A stretch of 21,797 nt of DNA from Lachnospiraceae bacterium (lineage in GTDB: Bacteria; Bacillota; Clostridia; Lachnospirales; Lachnospiraceae), in contig VSNM01000083.1 of assembly GCA_009774245.1 (NCBI GenBank), positions 1 through 21,797 on the forward strand. Direction: 5' to 3'. The translations under genes and the position numbers were made by a program. Below the pieces are notes generated by a model. The model saw nothing but the letters and a program-made list of their open reading frames with translations. It ran no database searches and had not been told where the DNA came from. Of this stretch, positions 1 to 7,811 are shown in pieces (the first letter of the stretch is position 1; each line of letters opens with the position of its first letter).

Positions 1-77
1 ACAAGTATACCTCAGTTTACGACTGGTTGAAGTATATTAAGGCAAATGTGGTTGGAATTAACTTACGGGAATTACGG

Positions 78-1100
78 TTAAATCTCTACGATCCAGCCCT
101 TTGGAGCCTCGATGCGTCCCATCTGAATCCCAGTCAGCGTGTCGTAGAGCGACTTGGTGACAGGTCCCATCTCATCCATTCCCGAAGGCAGGCAGATCTC
201 CTCACCCTTGTTGACAATCTTTCCAACAGGCGATATGACAGCGGCAGTACCGCACAGTCCGCACTCCGCAAAGTCCTTCACTTCATCAAAGAGCACCTCG
301 CGCTCCTCCACTTCCAGTCCGAGATAATCCTTTGCCACGATCATCAGGGAACGGCGCGTGATGGACGGAAGAATGCTGCTTGACTTTGGCGTGACAATCT
401 TCTTGTCCTTTGTCACGAACAGGAAGTTGGCGCCGCCGGTCTCCTCTACCTTGGTGCGCGTCGCCGGATCGAGGTACATATTTTCATCAAACCCTTCCTT
501 GTGGGCTGTGACGATCGCATGTAAGCTCATGGCGTAGTTGAGCCCCGCCTTGATATGGCCTGTCCCGTGCGGCGCCGCGCGGTCAAAATCACTGACCTTG
601 ATCGTGAGCGGTTTGGCACCGCCCTTGAAATACGGTCCTACCGGTGTAGTAAAGATTCTGAACTGGTACTCGTCCGCCGGCTTGACACCGATCACCGGAT
701 TGCTTCCGAACATATACGGCCTCACGTAAAGGGTTGCGCCGGAACCATAGGGCGGCACATACGCTTCATTCGCCTTGACCACCTGCTTCACAGCCTCCAC
801 AAAACGCCCCTCAGGAAGCGTCGGCATCTCGAGGCGCACACAGCTGTCGTGCATACGCTGCTCATTTAAGTCCGGTCGGAACACGACAGTCTTTCCATCC
901 TGCGTCGTGTACGCCTTCAAGCCCTCAAAACAGGTCTGTGCGTATTGCAAAACGCCCGCGCACTCATTTAACACGATATTGGCATCCTCTGTGAGCACGC
1001 CGTCGTCCCACGCGCCATTCTTATAGTTCGTGACATACCGTTTCTCGGTCTGTCTGTAGCCAAAGCCCAGACCGGACCAATCCAAATCTTTTTTTTCCAT
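78..1100 (-). CDS. ilvE: Branched-chain amino acid aminotransferase (class IV PLP enzyme)
   Basis: Interconverts leucine, isoleucine and valine with their 2-oxo acids, using 2-oxoglutarate/glutamate and PLP, in the cytoplasm. The 340-residue protein is the usual length for the larger, eukaryote-like bacterial type. The PLP lysine is K184 in GHIKAGLNYAMS, and the later EETGGANFLFV and CGLCGTAAVISP segments are typical fold-type IV cofactor-site regions. The start is placed at the ATG ending at 1100 because AGGAGG lies at 1111-1116 with about 10 nt spacing; an in-frame ATG further upstream (1142) has no such site and would add 14 unrelated residues. It follows folA on the same strand but is separated from it by a 138-bp inserted element, so co-transcription is uncertain. 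No T-box leader is visible upstream. Confidence 0.95.
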   Translation of the reverse strand: MEKKDLDWSGLGFGYRQTEKRYVTNYKNGAWDDGVLTEDANIVLNECAGVLQYAQTCFEGLKAYTTQDGKTVVFRPDLNEQRMHDSCVRLEMPTLPEGRFVEAVKQVVKANEAYVPPYGSGATLYVRPYMFGSNPVIGVKPADEYQFRIFTTPVGPYFKGGAKPLTIKVSDFDRAAPHGTGHIKAGLNYAMSLHAIVTAHKEGFDENMYLDPATRTKVEETGGANFLFVTKDKKIVTPKSSSILPSITRRSLMIVAKDYLGLEVEEREVLFDEVKDFAECGLCGTAAVISPVGKIVNKGEEICLPSGMDEMGPVTKSLYDTLTGIQMGRIEAPKGWIVEI

Positions 1101-1211
1101 TTCAAGTTTTCCTCCTCTTTTGGTTGAGTGCCCTGACAGCACTCTTTCATTTCTTATCTATTATCATACTATGAAATCCAAAAGTCAACATTTCCGCCCG
1201 TTTTTTTCGCT

Positions 1212-1219
1212 CATATTTC
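1212..1219. repeat. Left target-site duplication of the 138-bp element
   Basis: CATATTTC directly abuts the left end of the inverted-repeat element at 1220-1357. The identical 8-mer abuts its right end at 1358-1365. An exact 8-bp direct repeat at both edges is the expected scar of transposition. Confidence 0.75.
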
Positions 1220-1357
1220 GTAACAGTTCAGCCTTCGGCTTCCTGTTACAGGCATCAAGCCATGCAAAACCACTTCGTGGTGGCTTGATGCATTTCGACC
1301 ACTACGCTTTCTCACAGACTTTGCAGCGTAGTGCAAAGTCCTGGGCTGAACTGTTAC
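1220..1357. mobile_element. 138-bp MITE-like element with 14-bp perfect terminal inverted repeats
   Basis: The ends GTAACAGTTCAGCC (1220-1233) and GGCTGAACTGTTAC (1344-1357) are perfect 14-bp inverted repeats, flanked by an 8-bp direct repeat CATATTTC. The interior is almost wholly self-complementary. A GTAACAG/CTGTTAC hairpin at 1220-1249 contains an AGCC-TTC-GGCT apex. An 11-bp stem GCATCAAGCCA/TGGCTTGATGC (1252-1262 with 1281-1291) is topped by CCAC/GTGG. CACTACGCT/AGCGTAGTG (1300-1308 with 1325-1333) overlaps GACTTTGCA/TGCAAAGTC (1317-1325 with 1332-1340). There is no room for a transposase, so it would be a non-autonomous element mobilised in trans. Its right end lies inside folA and supplies that gene's last codons. 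The family is not recognised. Confidence 0.75.
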
Positions 1358-1835
1358 CATATTTCTGAAAATAGTACTCCAGGTCAAAATAGGTCTGCTC
1401 CTCGCTCTCCGCGGTCAGCTCCCAGTCCTCCATCCTGTCAAGGCACGGAAAATACGCATCCGCCTGATATGTATAATCCACCTTCGTGATATACGCCGTG
1501 TCGCAGTACGGCAGGAGCTGTTCGTACACGCTCGCTCCTCCCGCCACGTAGACATCGTTCGTATCATACTTTTTGAGTTCCTCCGCAAGCGCTCCTATGG
1601 AGTGAACTACAATGGCATCTTTGACAACATAGCTTTTATCCTTTGACAAAATAATATTCACGCGGTTTTTCAGCGGCTGCTTCTGCGGAAATGTCTCCAG
1701 AGTCTTCCTGCCTATGACGATCACTTTTCCCTCTGTCATCTCCCGAAACATCTGCTGGTCCCTCGGAATCCGCACCAGCAGACCGCCCCGCAGACCGATC
1801 GCCCAATTATTGTCCACAGCCGCTATCATATTCAT
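1302..1835 (-). CDS. folA: Dihydrofolate reductase with element-derived C-terminus
   Basis: Reduces dihydrofolate to tetrahydrofolate with NADPH. The N-terminus MNMIAAVDNNWAIG, the catalytic acid D26 in IPRDQQMF, the NADPH-loop segment VIVIGRKTLETFP and the VYVAGGASVYEQLLPYCD segment are diagnostic. At the position of E. coli Trp22 this protein has Val21, giving LLVRIP instead of PWNLP. The start at 1835 has GGAGGG at 1845-1850 with 9 nt spacing. The gene lies 38 nt downstream of the metallo-hydrolase gene, so the two are probably co-transcribed. The last 17 residues, from NSSAQDF onward, and the TAG stop are encoded by the inserted element. Removing the element and one repeat copy restores a frame reading KYERKK, a normal-looking DHFR ending, so the current tail is secondary. 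The enzyme core is intact and probably functional. Confidence 0.93.
   Translation of the reverse strand: MNMIAAVDNNWAIGLRGGLLVRIPRDQQMFREMTEGKVIVIGRKTLETFPQKQPLKNRVNIILSKDKSYVVKDAIVVHSIGALAEELKKYDTNDVYVAGGASVYEQLLPYCDTAYITKVDYTYQADAYFPCLDRMEDWELTAESEEQTYFDLEYYFQKYGNSSAQDFALRCKVCEKA
1358..1365. repeat. Right target-site duplication, inside folA
   Basis: This second copy of CATATTTC lies in the folA coding sequence (GAAATATG on the coding strand, within QKYG). It marks where the element entered the gene. Confidence 0.75.
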
Positions 1836-1873
1836 ATCCTATATCCCTCCAAAAGACTGACCACCTCATTTCC

Positions 1874-3472
1874 TTATTGGTCATATTTGTCCGCAAGCGA
1901 ATTGATCTGGTCTGCAAATCTCGCCAAATCCTTGTTCGCCCTGCCCTCGTTTTTGTAAATGACTGCGATGAGCCTCTGTCCGGCCGCGAGCAGTCTCGCA
2001 AATACATCAGATACACTGCGCAGACGTTTCTTGACAGCGACAGGCGACGCCTCAAATTCAATATCACCCGTTATCAGATTAACCCTCGTGCCGGAATACG
2101 GCGCGTATGCATCTTGTCCGTGCTCTGTCCGCAGGCACTCCGCAAACAGGGTACACGCGGTATCTTCCCCATGTGTGATGAACACTTTATCCGGCTTTGT
2201 CTCAAAAGCGTTCACCCACTCAAGCAGTCCGCCCTTGTCCGCATGACCGCTGAGTCCCGGCAGCTGTGTGATCTTTGCGCGCACCTCGACAGCCTCGCCG
2301 AACAGCTTTACCTCGTCAGCGCCCTCTATTAAAATACGTCCAAGCGTCCCTGCTGCCTGATATCCCACGAAGAGTATCGTACACTCCGGCCTCCACAGAT
2401 TGTGCTTCAAGTGATGCCTGATTCGTCCGGCCTCGCACATGCCGCTTGCGGAGATGATGACCTTGGGCGTCTCATCGAAGTTGATCTCCTTGGACTCCTC
2501 GCTTGTGATGGCAAGCTTTAACCCCGGGAAATTCAGCGGATTGATGCCCTTGTTCACCAGCTCCATGGCTTCCTCATCAAAGCATGTGTAGATATTTTTC
2601 TGAAATACCCCCGTCGCCTCCACTGCGAGCGGACTGTCGACATACACCTCAAATCCCGGGAAATTCGGGATCATGTTATCAGCCTTTATTTTTCTAAGAA
2701 AATATAAGATCTCCTGTGTCCTGCCCACTGCAAAGGAGGGAATCACGACATTACCGCCCTTCGCAAAAGTCTTGTTGATCACTTCGGCAAGATCTGACAC
2801 ATAACCCTCTTTCTGCTTCGCGTGATATCGGTCGCCGTAGGTCGCCTCCATGACCACGTAGTCGGCCTCTTTCGTGTAGATCGGATCTTTGATCAATGGC
2901 TGATTTTTGTTGCCGATATCACCGGAAAACACGATCTTCTTCGTCACACTGCCCTCGGTCAGCCAGATCTCGATGCTGGCGGAGCCGAGCAGATGTCCCA
3001 CATCGGTGAAACGAATCCGAATGCCGTCGCTGATCTCGACATCCTTATCATATGCGCACGGAACAATATTTCTGATGATCCCGTCCGCATCCTCCATGGT
3101 GTACGCCGGCTCCACCACCGAAAGTCCCGAGTGTCGCTTCGCCTTTCTGTTCTTCCACTCCGCCTCCTGCATCTGGATATGCGCACAGTCACGGAGCATG
3201 ATCGAGCACAGATCGGCGGACGCCTCCGTCGTGAACACCTGTCCGCGGAATCCCCTCGCGTAGAGCAGCGGCAGATTGCCCGAATGGTCCACATGCGCGT
3301 GCGTCAGAAACACATAGTCGATCTGCGCCTCGTCAACAGGCATCTCGCAACACTCAAACGGATTGGAACCCTGCTGCATACCGCAGTCCACAAGCATATT
3401 TTTGCCACACGCCTGCAGGAAATGGCAACTCCCCGTCACCTGATGGTCTGCACCTACAAAAGTAAGCTTCAT
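1874..3472 (-). CDS. Metallo-beta-lactamase/beta-CASP family hydrolase (CPSF73/Ysh1-like, probable RNase)
   Basis: A cytoplasmic beta-CASP nuclease-type metallohydrolase of 532 residues. The N-terminal metallo-beta-lactamase fold carries the zinc motif HAHVDH at residues 58-63, a second metal histidine in FTDVGHLLGSASIEI and the metal aspartate in VFSGDIGN. The beta-CASP insert shows VVIPSFAVGRTQE and the ISASGMCEAGRIRHHL segment. The C-terminal RMMBL part carries GLSGHADKGGLLEWV and VFITHGE. Relatives process or degrade RNA; whether this one does is inferred. The start at 3472 has AGGAGG at 3480-3485, 7 nt upstream. A tail of about 80 residues follows the RMMBL domain and is lysine/arginine/alanine-rich and predicted helical, possibly for RNA contacts. 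It is first in the run with folA. Confidence 0.92.
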   Translation of the reverse strand: MKLTFVGADHQVTGSCHFLQACGKNMLVDCGMQQGSNPFECCEMPVDEAQIDYVFLTHAHVDHSGNLPLLYARGFRGQVFTTEASADLCSIMLRDCAHIQMQEAEWKNRKAKRHSGLSVVEPAYTMEDADGIIRNIVPCAYDKDVEISDGIRIRFTDVGHLLGSASIEIWLTEGSVTKKIVFSGDIGNKNQPLIKDPIYTKEADYVVMEATYGDRYHAKQKEGYVSDLAEVINKTFAKGGNVVIPSFAVGRTQEILYFLRKIKADNMIPNFPGFEVYVDSPLAVEATGVFQKNIYTCFDEEAMELVNKGINPLNFPGLKLAITSEESKEINFDETPKVIISASGMCEAGRIRHHLKHNLWRPECTILFVGYQAAGTLGRILIEGADEVKLFGEAVEVRAKITQLPGLSGHADKGGLLEWVNAFETKPDKVFITHGEDTACTLFAECLRTEHGQDAYAPYSGTRVNLITGDIEFEASPVAVKKRLRSVSDVFARLLAAGQRLIAVIYKNEGRANKDLARFADQINSLADKYDQ

Positions 3473-3517
3473 ACAAATTCCTCCTTTTTTATGATTTCCC
3501 GAATTGTATTTACTATT

Positions 3518-3547
3518 ATTTTACCACATAACAACCATTTTGACCAA
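3518..3547 (-). promoter_or_regulatory. Candidate promoter for the metallo-hydrolase/folA run
   Basis: On the minus strand, TTGGTC (3542-3547) is separated by 18 nt from TAAAAT (3518-3523). Transcription would start about 35-40 nt upstream of the start codon at 3472. The match to the housekeeping consensus is moderate. Confidence 0.4.
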
Positions 3548-3689
3548 CTTATTTAAAAAATACTGCTAAAAAAATCTAATTATTTCATTTCCTTTTCAGT
3601 AATATATGATATGATATTGATATATCTGCACAGTGCCGGGTGCAAAGACTCACTTCTATAATTAAGGCCGGCGCAGAAAAGAGGTAATG

Positions 3690-6029
3690 ATGAAATTCAG
3701 TAACGGCTGCTGGCTTCAGCAGGAAGGCTGTGAATGCTTCGCACCACAGCAGGCATACTTTACAAAAGTGGAGGCTGACAAGGTAACGATCTGCGCCCCC
3801 ACAATCCGCATCAAGGAAAGAGGCGACACACTTGGCGGCATCAATCTGACGCTGGTCATCACCACCCCGATGGACGAAGTTATCCGCGTGCAGACTTACC
3901 ATCACCTTGGCGCAGTCAACACCAGTCCAGCGTTTGAGCTTAACGCTGCTCCCAGACCAGTCAAAGTGGACGAAAACGAGGAGCGCATCATCATATACAG
4001 CGGTTCCCTCGCCCTGGAGATCGGCAAGAAAACCTGGTATATGCTCTACACGCGAAATGGCAGACTGATCACACAGTCCAGGGCAAAAGATCTGGCCCTG
4101 ATGAAGACAGACTGGCGCGGAATGCCCTACGACAGAGGGGACAACCGCGACACGTACATACGCCAGCAGCTCGGTCTCGGCGTCGACGAGAAAATATATG
4201 GGCTCGGTGAGCGCTTCACCCCATTTGTCAAAAACGGCCAGAGCGTGAAGATCTGGAACGCGGACGGCGGCACCAGCACAGAGCAGTGCTACAAGAACAT
4301 ACCATTTTATATATCAAACAAGGGGTACGGCGTCTTTGTTAACCATCCGGAAAATGTCGAGTTTGAGATCGGCACAGAAATGGTCACAAAAGCGGAGTTC
4401 TCCGTGGAGGGCACTTACCTCGACTACTTCCTGATCAACGGTCCTGAGATGAAGGATGTGCTGAGAAGATATACCGATATCACCGGAAAGCCGGGGCTCC
4501 CCGCACCGTGGACCTTTGGCCTGTGGCTGTCCACCTCGTTCACGACCAACTATGACGAGGAGACGGTGATGAGCTTTGTCGACGGTATGCTCGACAGAGG
4601 GATTCCGCTTAGAACCTTCCATTTTGACTGCTTCTGGATGAAAGAGTTCCACTGGAGCGATTTTCTGTGGGACAGCAGGGTATTCCCCGATCCAGCCGGA
4701 ATGTTAAAGCGTATCAAGGACAAAGGGCTTAATATCTGTGTGTGGATCAATTCCTATATCGGACAGGAGTCTGTTCTCTTCCGGGAAGGCATGGAGAAGG
4801 GTTACTTTATCAGACGCCCCAACGGCCAGGTGTGGCAGTGGGATATGTGGCAGCCCGGCATGGCGATCGTGGATTTCACAAACCCTGCAGCATGGAAATG
4901 GTTCCAGGACAAGCTTGAGCTCCTGCTCGACATGGGTGTCGACTGCTTCAAGACAGACTTCGGCGAGAGAATCCCGACGGACGCCATTTTCTATGACGGC
5001 TCTGTTCCGAAGAAAATGCACAATTATTACACCTATTTATACAACAAATGCGTCTATGAACTGCTCGAGAGAAAGCGCGGAAAGGGACAGGCAGTCCTCT
5101 TTGCCCGCTCGGCAACGGTCGGCGGCCAGAAATTCCCGGTACACTGGGGCGGCGACTGCTGGTCAGACTACGAGTCGATGGAGGAGAGCCTGCGTGGCGG
5201 TCTGTCACTGTGTATGTCGGGCTTTGGCTTCTGGGCACACGATATCGGAGGCTTTGAGCACACCTCCACGGCGGATGTCTACAAGCGCTGGGTGGCATTC
5301 GGTCTGCTCTCCTCACACAGCAGACTCCACGGCAGCCAGTCCTACCGCGTGCCATGGGTATATGACGAGGAGGCCGTCGATGTCGTGCGCTACTTCACAC
5401 GCCTGAAAGCAAAGCTGATGCCCTATATCTACAGAACTGCCATCATTGCTGCCACGCAGGGAATCCCCAGCATGAGAAGTATGGTGCTCGAGTTCACGAA
5501 GGACAAGACCTGCCACTATCTTGACAAGCAGTACATGCTCGGCGACAGCCTGCTCGTGGCGCCGATCTTTAACGACGAGAGCCGGGCAGAGTATTACCTG
5601 CCACAAGGAATCTGGACAAACTTCTTTACCGGTAAGGAGTACAGAGGCGGCACATGGGTTGAGGAGCAGCACGGCTACCTGAGCATTCCTCTGCTGGTGC
5701 GTGAAAATTCTGTCGTGGCGGTCGGCGCGCACGATGACAGACCGGACTATGATTACGCTGATGGCTGTGAACTGCGCGTCTATGCCGTACATGACGGAGT
5801 GAAAATTGACACCGAGGTTTACGGCATGAACAATACTGTAGAACTCTCCGTCTCTGTAAAGAGACAGGGGCACAGTATTCTCGTCACAGCTGACGGCAGC
5901 AAGCCATACACCATCCGCATGGTGAATATGCGCGCGGCAAATGCTGTAAACGGATTTCTGACCATCGAGGGAATTGACTCCATTGTCACACCTGACCAGG
6001 GGGCAAACGTGGTCGAGATCACATTCTAA
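3690..6029 (+). CDS. yicI: GH31 alpha-xylosidase (YicI type)
   Basis: Releases alpha-xylosyl residues such as isoprimeverose from xyloglucan oligosaccharides; it has no signal peptide and is cytoplasmic. The 779-residue length matches YicI (772). The N-terminus MKFSNGCWLQQEG parallels YicI. The catalytic nucleophile is D423 in KTDFGERIPTD and the acid/base is D489 in WGGDCWSDYESM, both offset by 7 from YicI D416/D482. HFDCFWMKEF keeps the Cys-Phe pair (C314-F315) linked to xyloside specificity, supporting xylosidase over glucosidase. Two adjacent ATGs exist at 3687 and 3690; the second is preferred because GAGG at 3681-3684 then has 5 nt spacing rather than 2. The gene stands alone: the upstream neighbour is divergent and the downstream one convergent, with no sugar transporter beside it. 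Confidence 0.93.
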   Translation: MKFSNGCWLQQEGCECFAPQQAYFTKVEADKVTICAPTIRIKERGDTLGGINLTLVITTPMDEVIRVQTYHHLGAVNTSPAFELNAAPRPVKVDENEERIIIYSGSLALEIGKKTWYMLYTRNGRLITQSRAKDLALMKTDWRGMPYDRGDNRDTYIRQQLGLGVDEKIYGLGERFTPFVKNGQSVKIWNADGGTSTEQCYKNIPFYISNKGYGVFVNHPENVEFEIGTEMVTKAEFSVEGTYLDYFLINGPEMKDVLRRYTDITGKPGLPAPWTFGLWLSTSFTTNYDEETVMSFVDGMLDRGIPLRTFHFDCFWMKEFHWSDFLWDSRVFPDPAGMLKRIKDKGLNICVWINSYIGQESVLFREGMEKGYFIRRPNGQVWQWDMWQPGMAIVDFTNPAAWKWFQDKLELLLDMGVDCFKTDFGERIPTDAIFYDGSVPKKMHNYYTYLYNKCVYELLERKRGKGQAVLFARSATVGGQKFPVHWGGDCWSDYESMEESLRGGLSLCMSGFGFWAHDIGGFEHTSTADVYKRWVAFGLLSSHSRLHGSQSYRVPWVYDEEAVDVVRYFTRLKAKLMPYIYRTAIIAATQGIPSMRSMVLEFTKDKTCHYLDKQYMLGDSLLVAPIFNDESRAEYYLPQGIWTNFFTGKEYRGGTWVEEQHGYLSIPLLVRENSVVAVGAHDDRPDYDYADGCELRVYAVHDGVKIDTEVYGMNNTVELSVSVKRQGHSILVTADGSKPYTIRMVNMRAANAVNGFLTIEGIDSIVTPDQGANVVEITF

Positions 6030-6054
6030 ATGATCCTATCATAAATCATGCAAT

Positions 6055-6085
6055 CGAGTAAGGAAGAGCCATCTTCCCCTACTCG
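6055..6085. repeat. Strong hairpin 3' of the alpha-xylosidase gene
   Basis: CGAGTA (6055-6060) pairs with TACTCG (6080-6085) and GGAAGA (6062-6067) with TCTTCC (6072-6077), around a GCCA loop. It starts 25 nt after the alpha-xylosidase stop and has no T-run, so it is not a standard terminator. It sits immediately before the conserved hairpin module at 6091-6139 and may be part of one larger element. Confidence 0.6.
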
Positions 6086-6090
6086 CGCGC

Positions 6091-6139
6091 CGGACGCGGG
6101 CAGCCTTAGCTGCATATTTCCTTTCCGCGTCCGTGTGCA
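6091..6139 (+). repeat. Conserved hairpin module, copy 1
   Basis: An outer stem CGGACGCGG/CCGCGTCCG (6091-6099 with 6125-6133) encloses a 5-bp hairpin GCAGC-CTTA-GCTGC (6100-6113) and an unpaired ATATTTCCTTT strand (6114-6124). TGTGCA follows the stem (6134-6139). A second copy with different stem sequences but the same unpaired segments lies at 16733-16778. It could be an RNA motif in the 3' untranslated region or a REP-like DNA element; the family is not recognised. Confidence 0.65.
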
Positions 6140-6140
6140 A

Positions 6141-6186
6141 AATAAGAGAGCAGCTCTATCCTTTTGGATCTGGCTGCTCTCTTATT
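6141..6186. terminator. Bidirectional intrinsic terminator
   Basis: A perfect 14-bp stem AATAAGAGAGCAGC/GCTGCTCTCTTATT (6141-6154 with 6173-6186) has a further ATCC-TTTT-GGAT helix in its loop. It lies between the convergent alpha-xylosidase and ATPase genes, 14 nt after the ATPase stop. AT-rich stem ends on both sides fit termination in both directions. Confidence 0.75.
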
Positions 6187-6200
6187 CCATTCTATATCTC

Positions 6201-7775
6201 TCATTTCACCGTTCTTTCGATCAGACAGCTATGTGGCTTATCTTTATTCTCTTTGCTGTAGCTGATTCCGACAAGCAGGATTTCGCCACTGTAGCCTTCC
6301 AATGCCTGCGTATAATGTCTGTCCTTGATCTGCTGCAGGGCGGTTTCCACTGTCTTATCGTATTTTAGTTCGACGACAAGTGCAGGCTTGCTCGTGTGCG
6401 GCAGTGGCAGGAATACGATATCCGCAAAGCCCTTTCCTGTCGGAAACTCGCGTATGATCTTATAGTCTTTTCGCGCACTATAATACGCAAGCCCAATCGC
6501 GCACCCGAGTGAATTTTCGTCATTGTAGGTCAGTATGGAGGCCACCTCCGTATGCGCCCTGTCAAGCGCCTCGGCAACACTTTCCGCATTGCCGTCAAGC
6601 GTATCCTCGAGAAGCTTCTCAGATGCTTTCAACACACGCATAACCTCTGGCCAGCCGCCGACGCTCATGGCGTTCTCAAACTCCTTGACTATCTCCCTAT
6701 TAGGAATAAAAGTCTCCTCCGCCACCGAGTCATACGCGAGATATCCCAGATGAATTAGCAGCGTCAGGACATCATCCTTCACCTTGAAATTGCGCATATC
6801 ATTCTTAAAACTCAATGTGCTTACCCTGATCTGTTCACCGCCAAGCATGTGCACAATATTCTCGCGCAATCCATCAAAATCCATATCTATATAAGTTTTC
6901 AGCGCATCGTAAACCTCCGTGGAAGTCCAATAATTGGAAAATCTGTGACAGCTCATCGCCTCCACGACAGACCTCGGATTGTAGATGTGCTTAAAATTGG
7001 TAAACATATATCCATCATACCAGCTGCTCGTCTCTGCAAAATCCATGTCATACCGCTCACATAACGCTTTGACTTCCTTTTCCGTGAAACCAGTATATTC
7101 TTCCAACGCCTTCTGGTCCGTCATAGAATATTCCCAAAACATATTCAATGCGGAATGCTCACCATACTTTTTTATTGGAAGAATCCCTGTCATATAAGCA
7201 AGTGCGACATAGGGCTGGTCTTTTAAGAGATCGCGCAGGAAATCAAGATATTGCTTCTGCATATCCTCAGACTCCTGCCGCTCGCGCATCACACAGTCCC
7301 ACTCATCAATTAAAAAGACAAACTCTCTGCCTGTCTCGCTATAAATCTGTTCCAACACAGCGGCAAGGATTGTTTCCTCCTCCGGAAACAACTCACCATA
7401 GACTTTGCGGATGTCTGCAATAACAACACGCTCCAGATATTCTGTCACGTCCTGCTTCTTTGCGCGAATCAAAAACTGCTGCATATTGAGATAGATCACA
7501 TCATATTTGTTCAAATGTTTCTGAAAGGTCTCCTCACTCTCTATTTTCCGCCCCTTGAATAAATCCCTTGAATCACAGCCACAGCTGTAATACGCAGCAA
7601 GCATTTTGAGAGCCATCGATTTGCCAAAGCGCCTCGGCCTGCTGACACAGATATTCTGCTGCTCGGTATTAATGCACTCGTTTGTGTATTTTATTAATCC
7701 CGTCTTATCCACATAGATTTTGGAAGACACAGCCTTCAAAAAACCTTTATTGTCCGGGTTTAGATAGATTCCCAT
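6201..7775 (-). CDS. AAA-ATPase-like protein with C-terminal PD-(D/E)XK nuclease-like domain
   Basis: A 524-residue member of the AAA-ATPase_like plus PDDEXK_9 architecture that is multicopy in Lachnospiraceae and Bacteroidetes and whose role is unknown. The start MGIYLNPDNKGFLK and KIYVDKTGLI are family hallmarks. A Walker A-like RPRRFGKSM (K52) is followed by an FLIDEWDCVM segment as Walker B. Near the C-terminus, FADIVFLPL and VVELKYDK supply the D...ExK core of a PD-(D/E)XK fold, so a nuclease active site looks intact. The start is set at 7775 because GGGAGGTG (7781-7788) precedes it; the ATG at 7793 lies upstream of that site. It is the last gene of a same-strand array, 36 nt after the peptidase, and ends at the bidirectional terminator. 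Confidence 0.88.
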   Translation of the reverse strand: MGIYLNPDNKGFLKAVSSKIYVDKTGLIKYTNECINTEQQNICVSRPRRFGKSMALKMLAAYYSCGCDSRDLFKGRKIESEETFQKHLNKYDVIYLNMQQFLIRAKKQDVTEYLERVVIADIRKVYGELFPEEETILAAVLEQIYSETGREFVFLIDEWDCVMRERQESEDMQKQYLDFLRDLLKDQPYVALAYMTGILPIKKYGEHSALNMFWEYSMTDQKALEEYTGFTEKEVKALCERYDMDFAETSSWYDGYMFTNFKHIYNPRSVVEAMSCHRFSNYWTSTEVYDALKTYIDMDFDGLRENIVHMLGGEQIRVSTLSFKNDMRNFKVKDDVLTLLIHLGYLAYDSVAEETFIPNREIVKEFENAMSVGGWPEVMRVLKASEKLLEDTLDGNAESVAEALDRAHTEVASILTYNDENSLGCAIGLAYYSARKDYKIIREFPTGKGFADIVFLPLPHTSKPALVVELKYDKTVETALQQIKDRHYTQALEGYSGEILLVGISYSKENKDKPHSCLIERTVK

Positions 7776-7811
7776 AGCGACACCTCCCATCATGTGATGC
7801 TATTTTTCCCG

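Noticed and set aside
1101..1219. A T-box or other amino-acid-responsive leader before ilvE
   Set aside because: No specifier stem, T-box core or terminator/antiterminator pair is visible; the space is explained by the ribosome binding site, the old folA tail and the inserted element.
1212..1219. Similarity of the CATATTTC duplication to the ATATTTCCTT strand of the hairpin modules at 6114 and 16754
   Set aside because: The match is only 7-8 AT-rich bases, and the duplication is explained by folA coding sequence (GAAATATG within QKYE), so a common origin is not supported.
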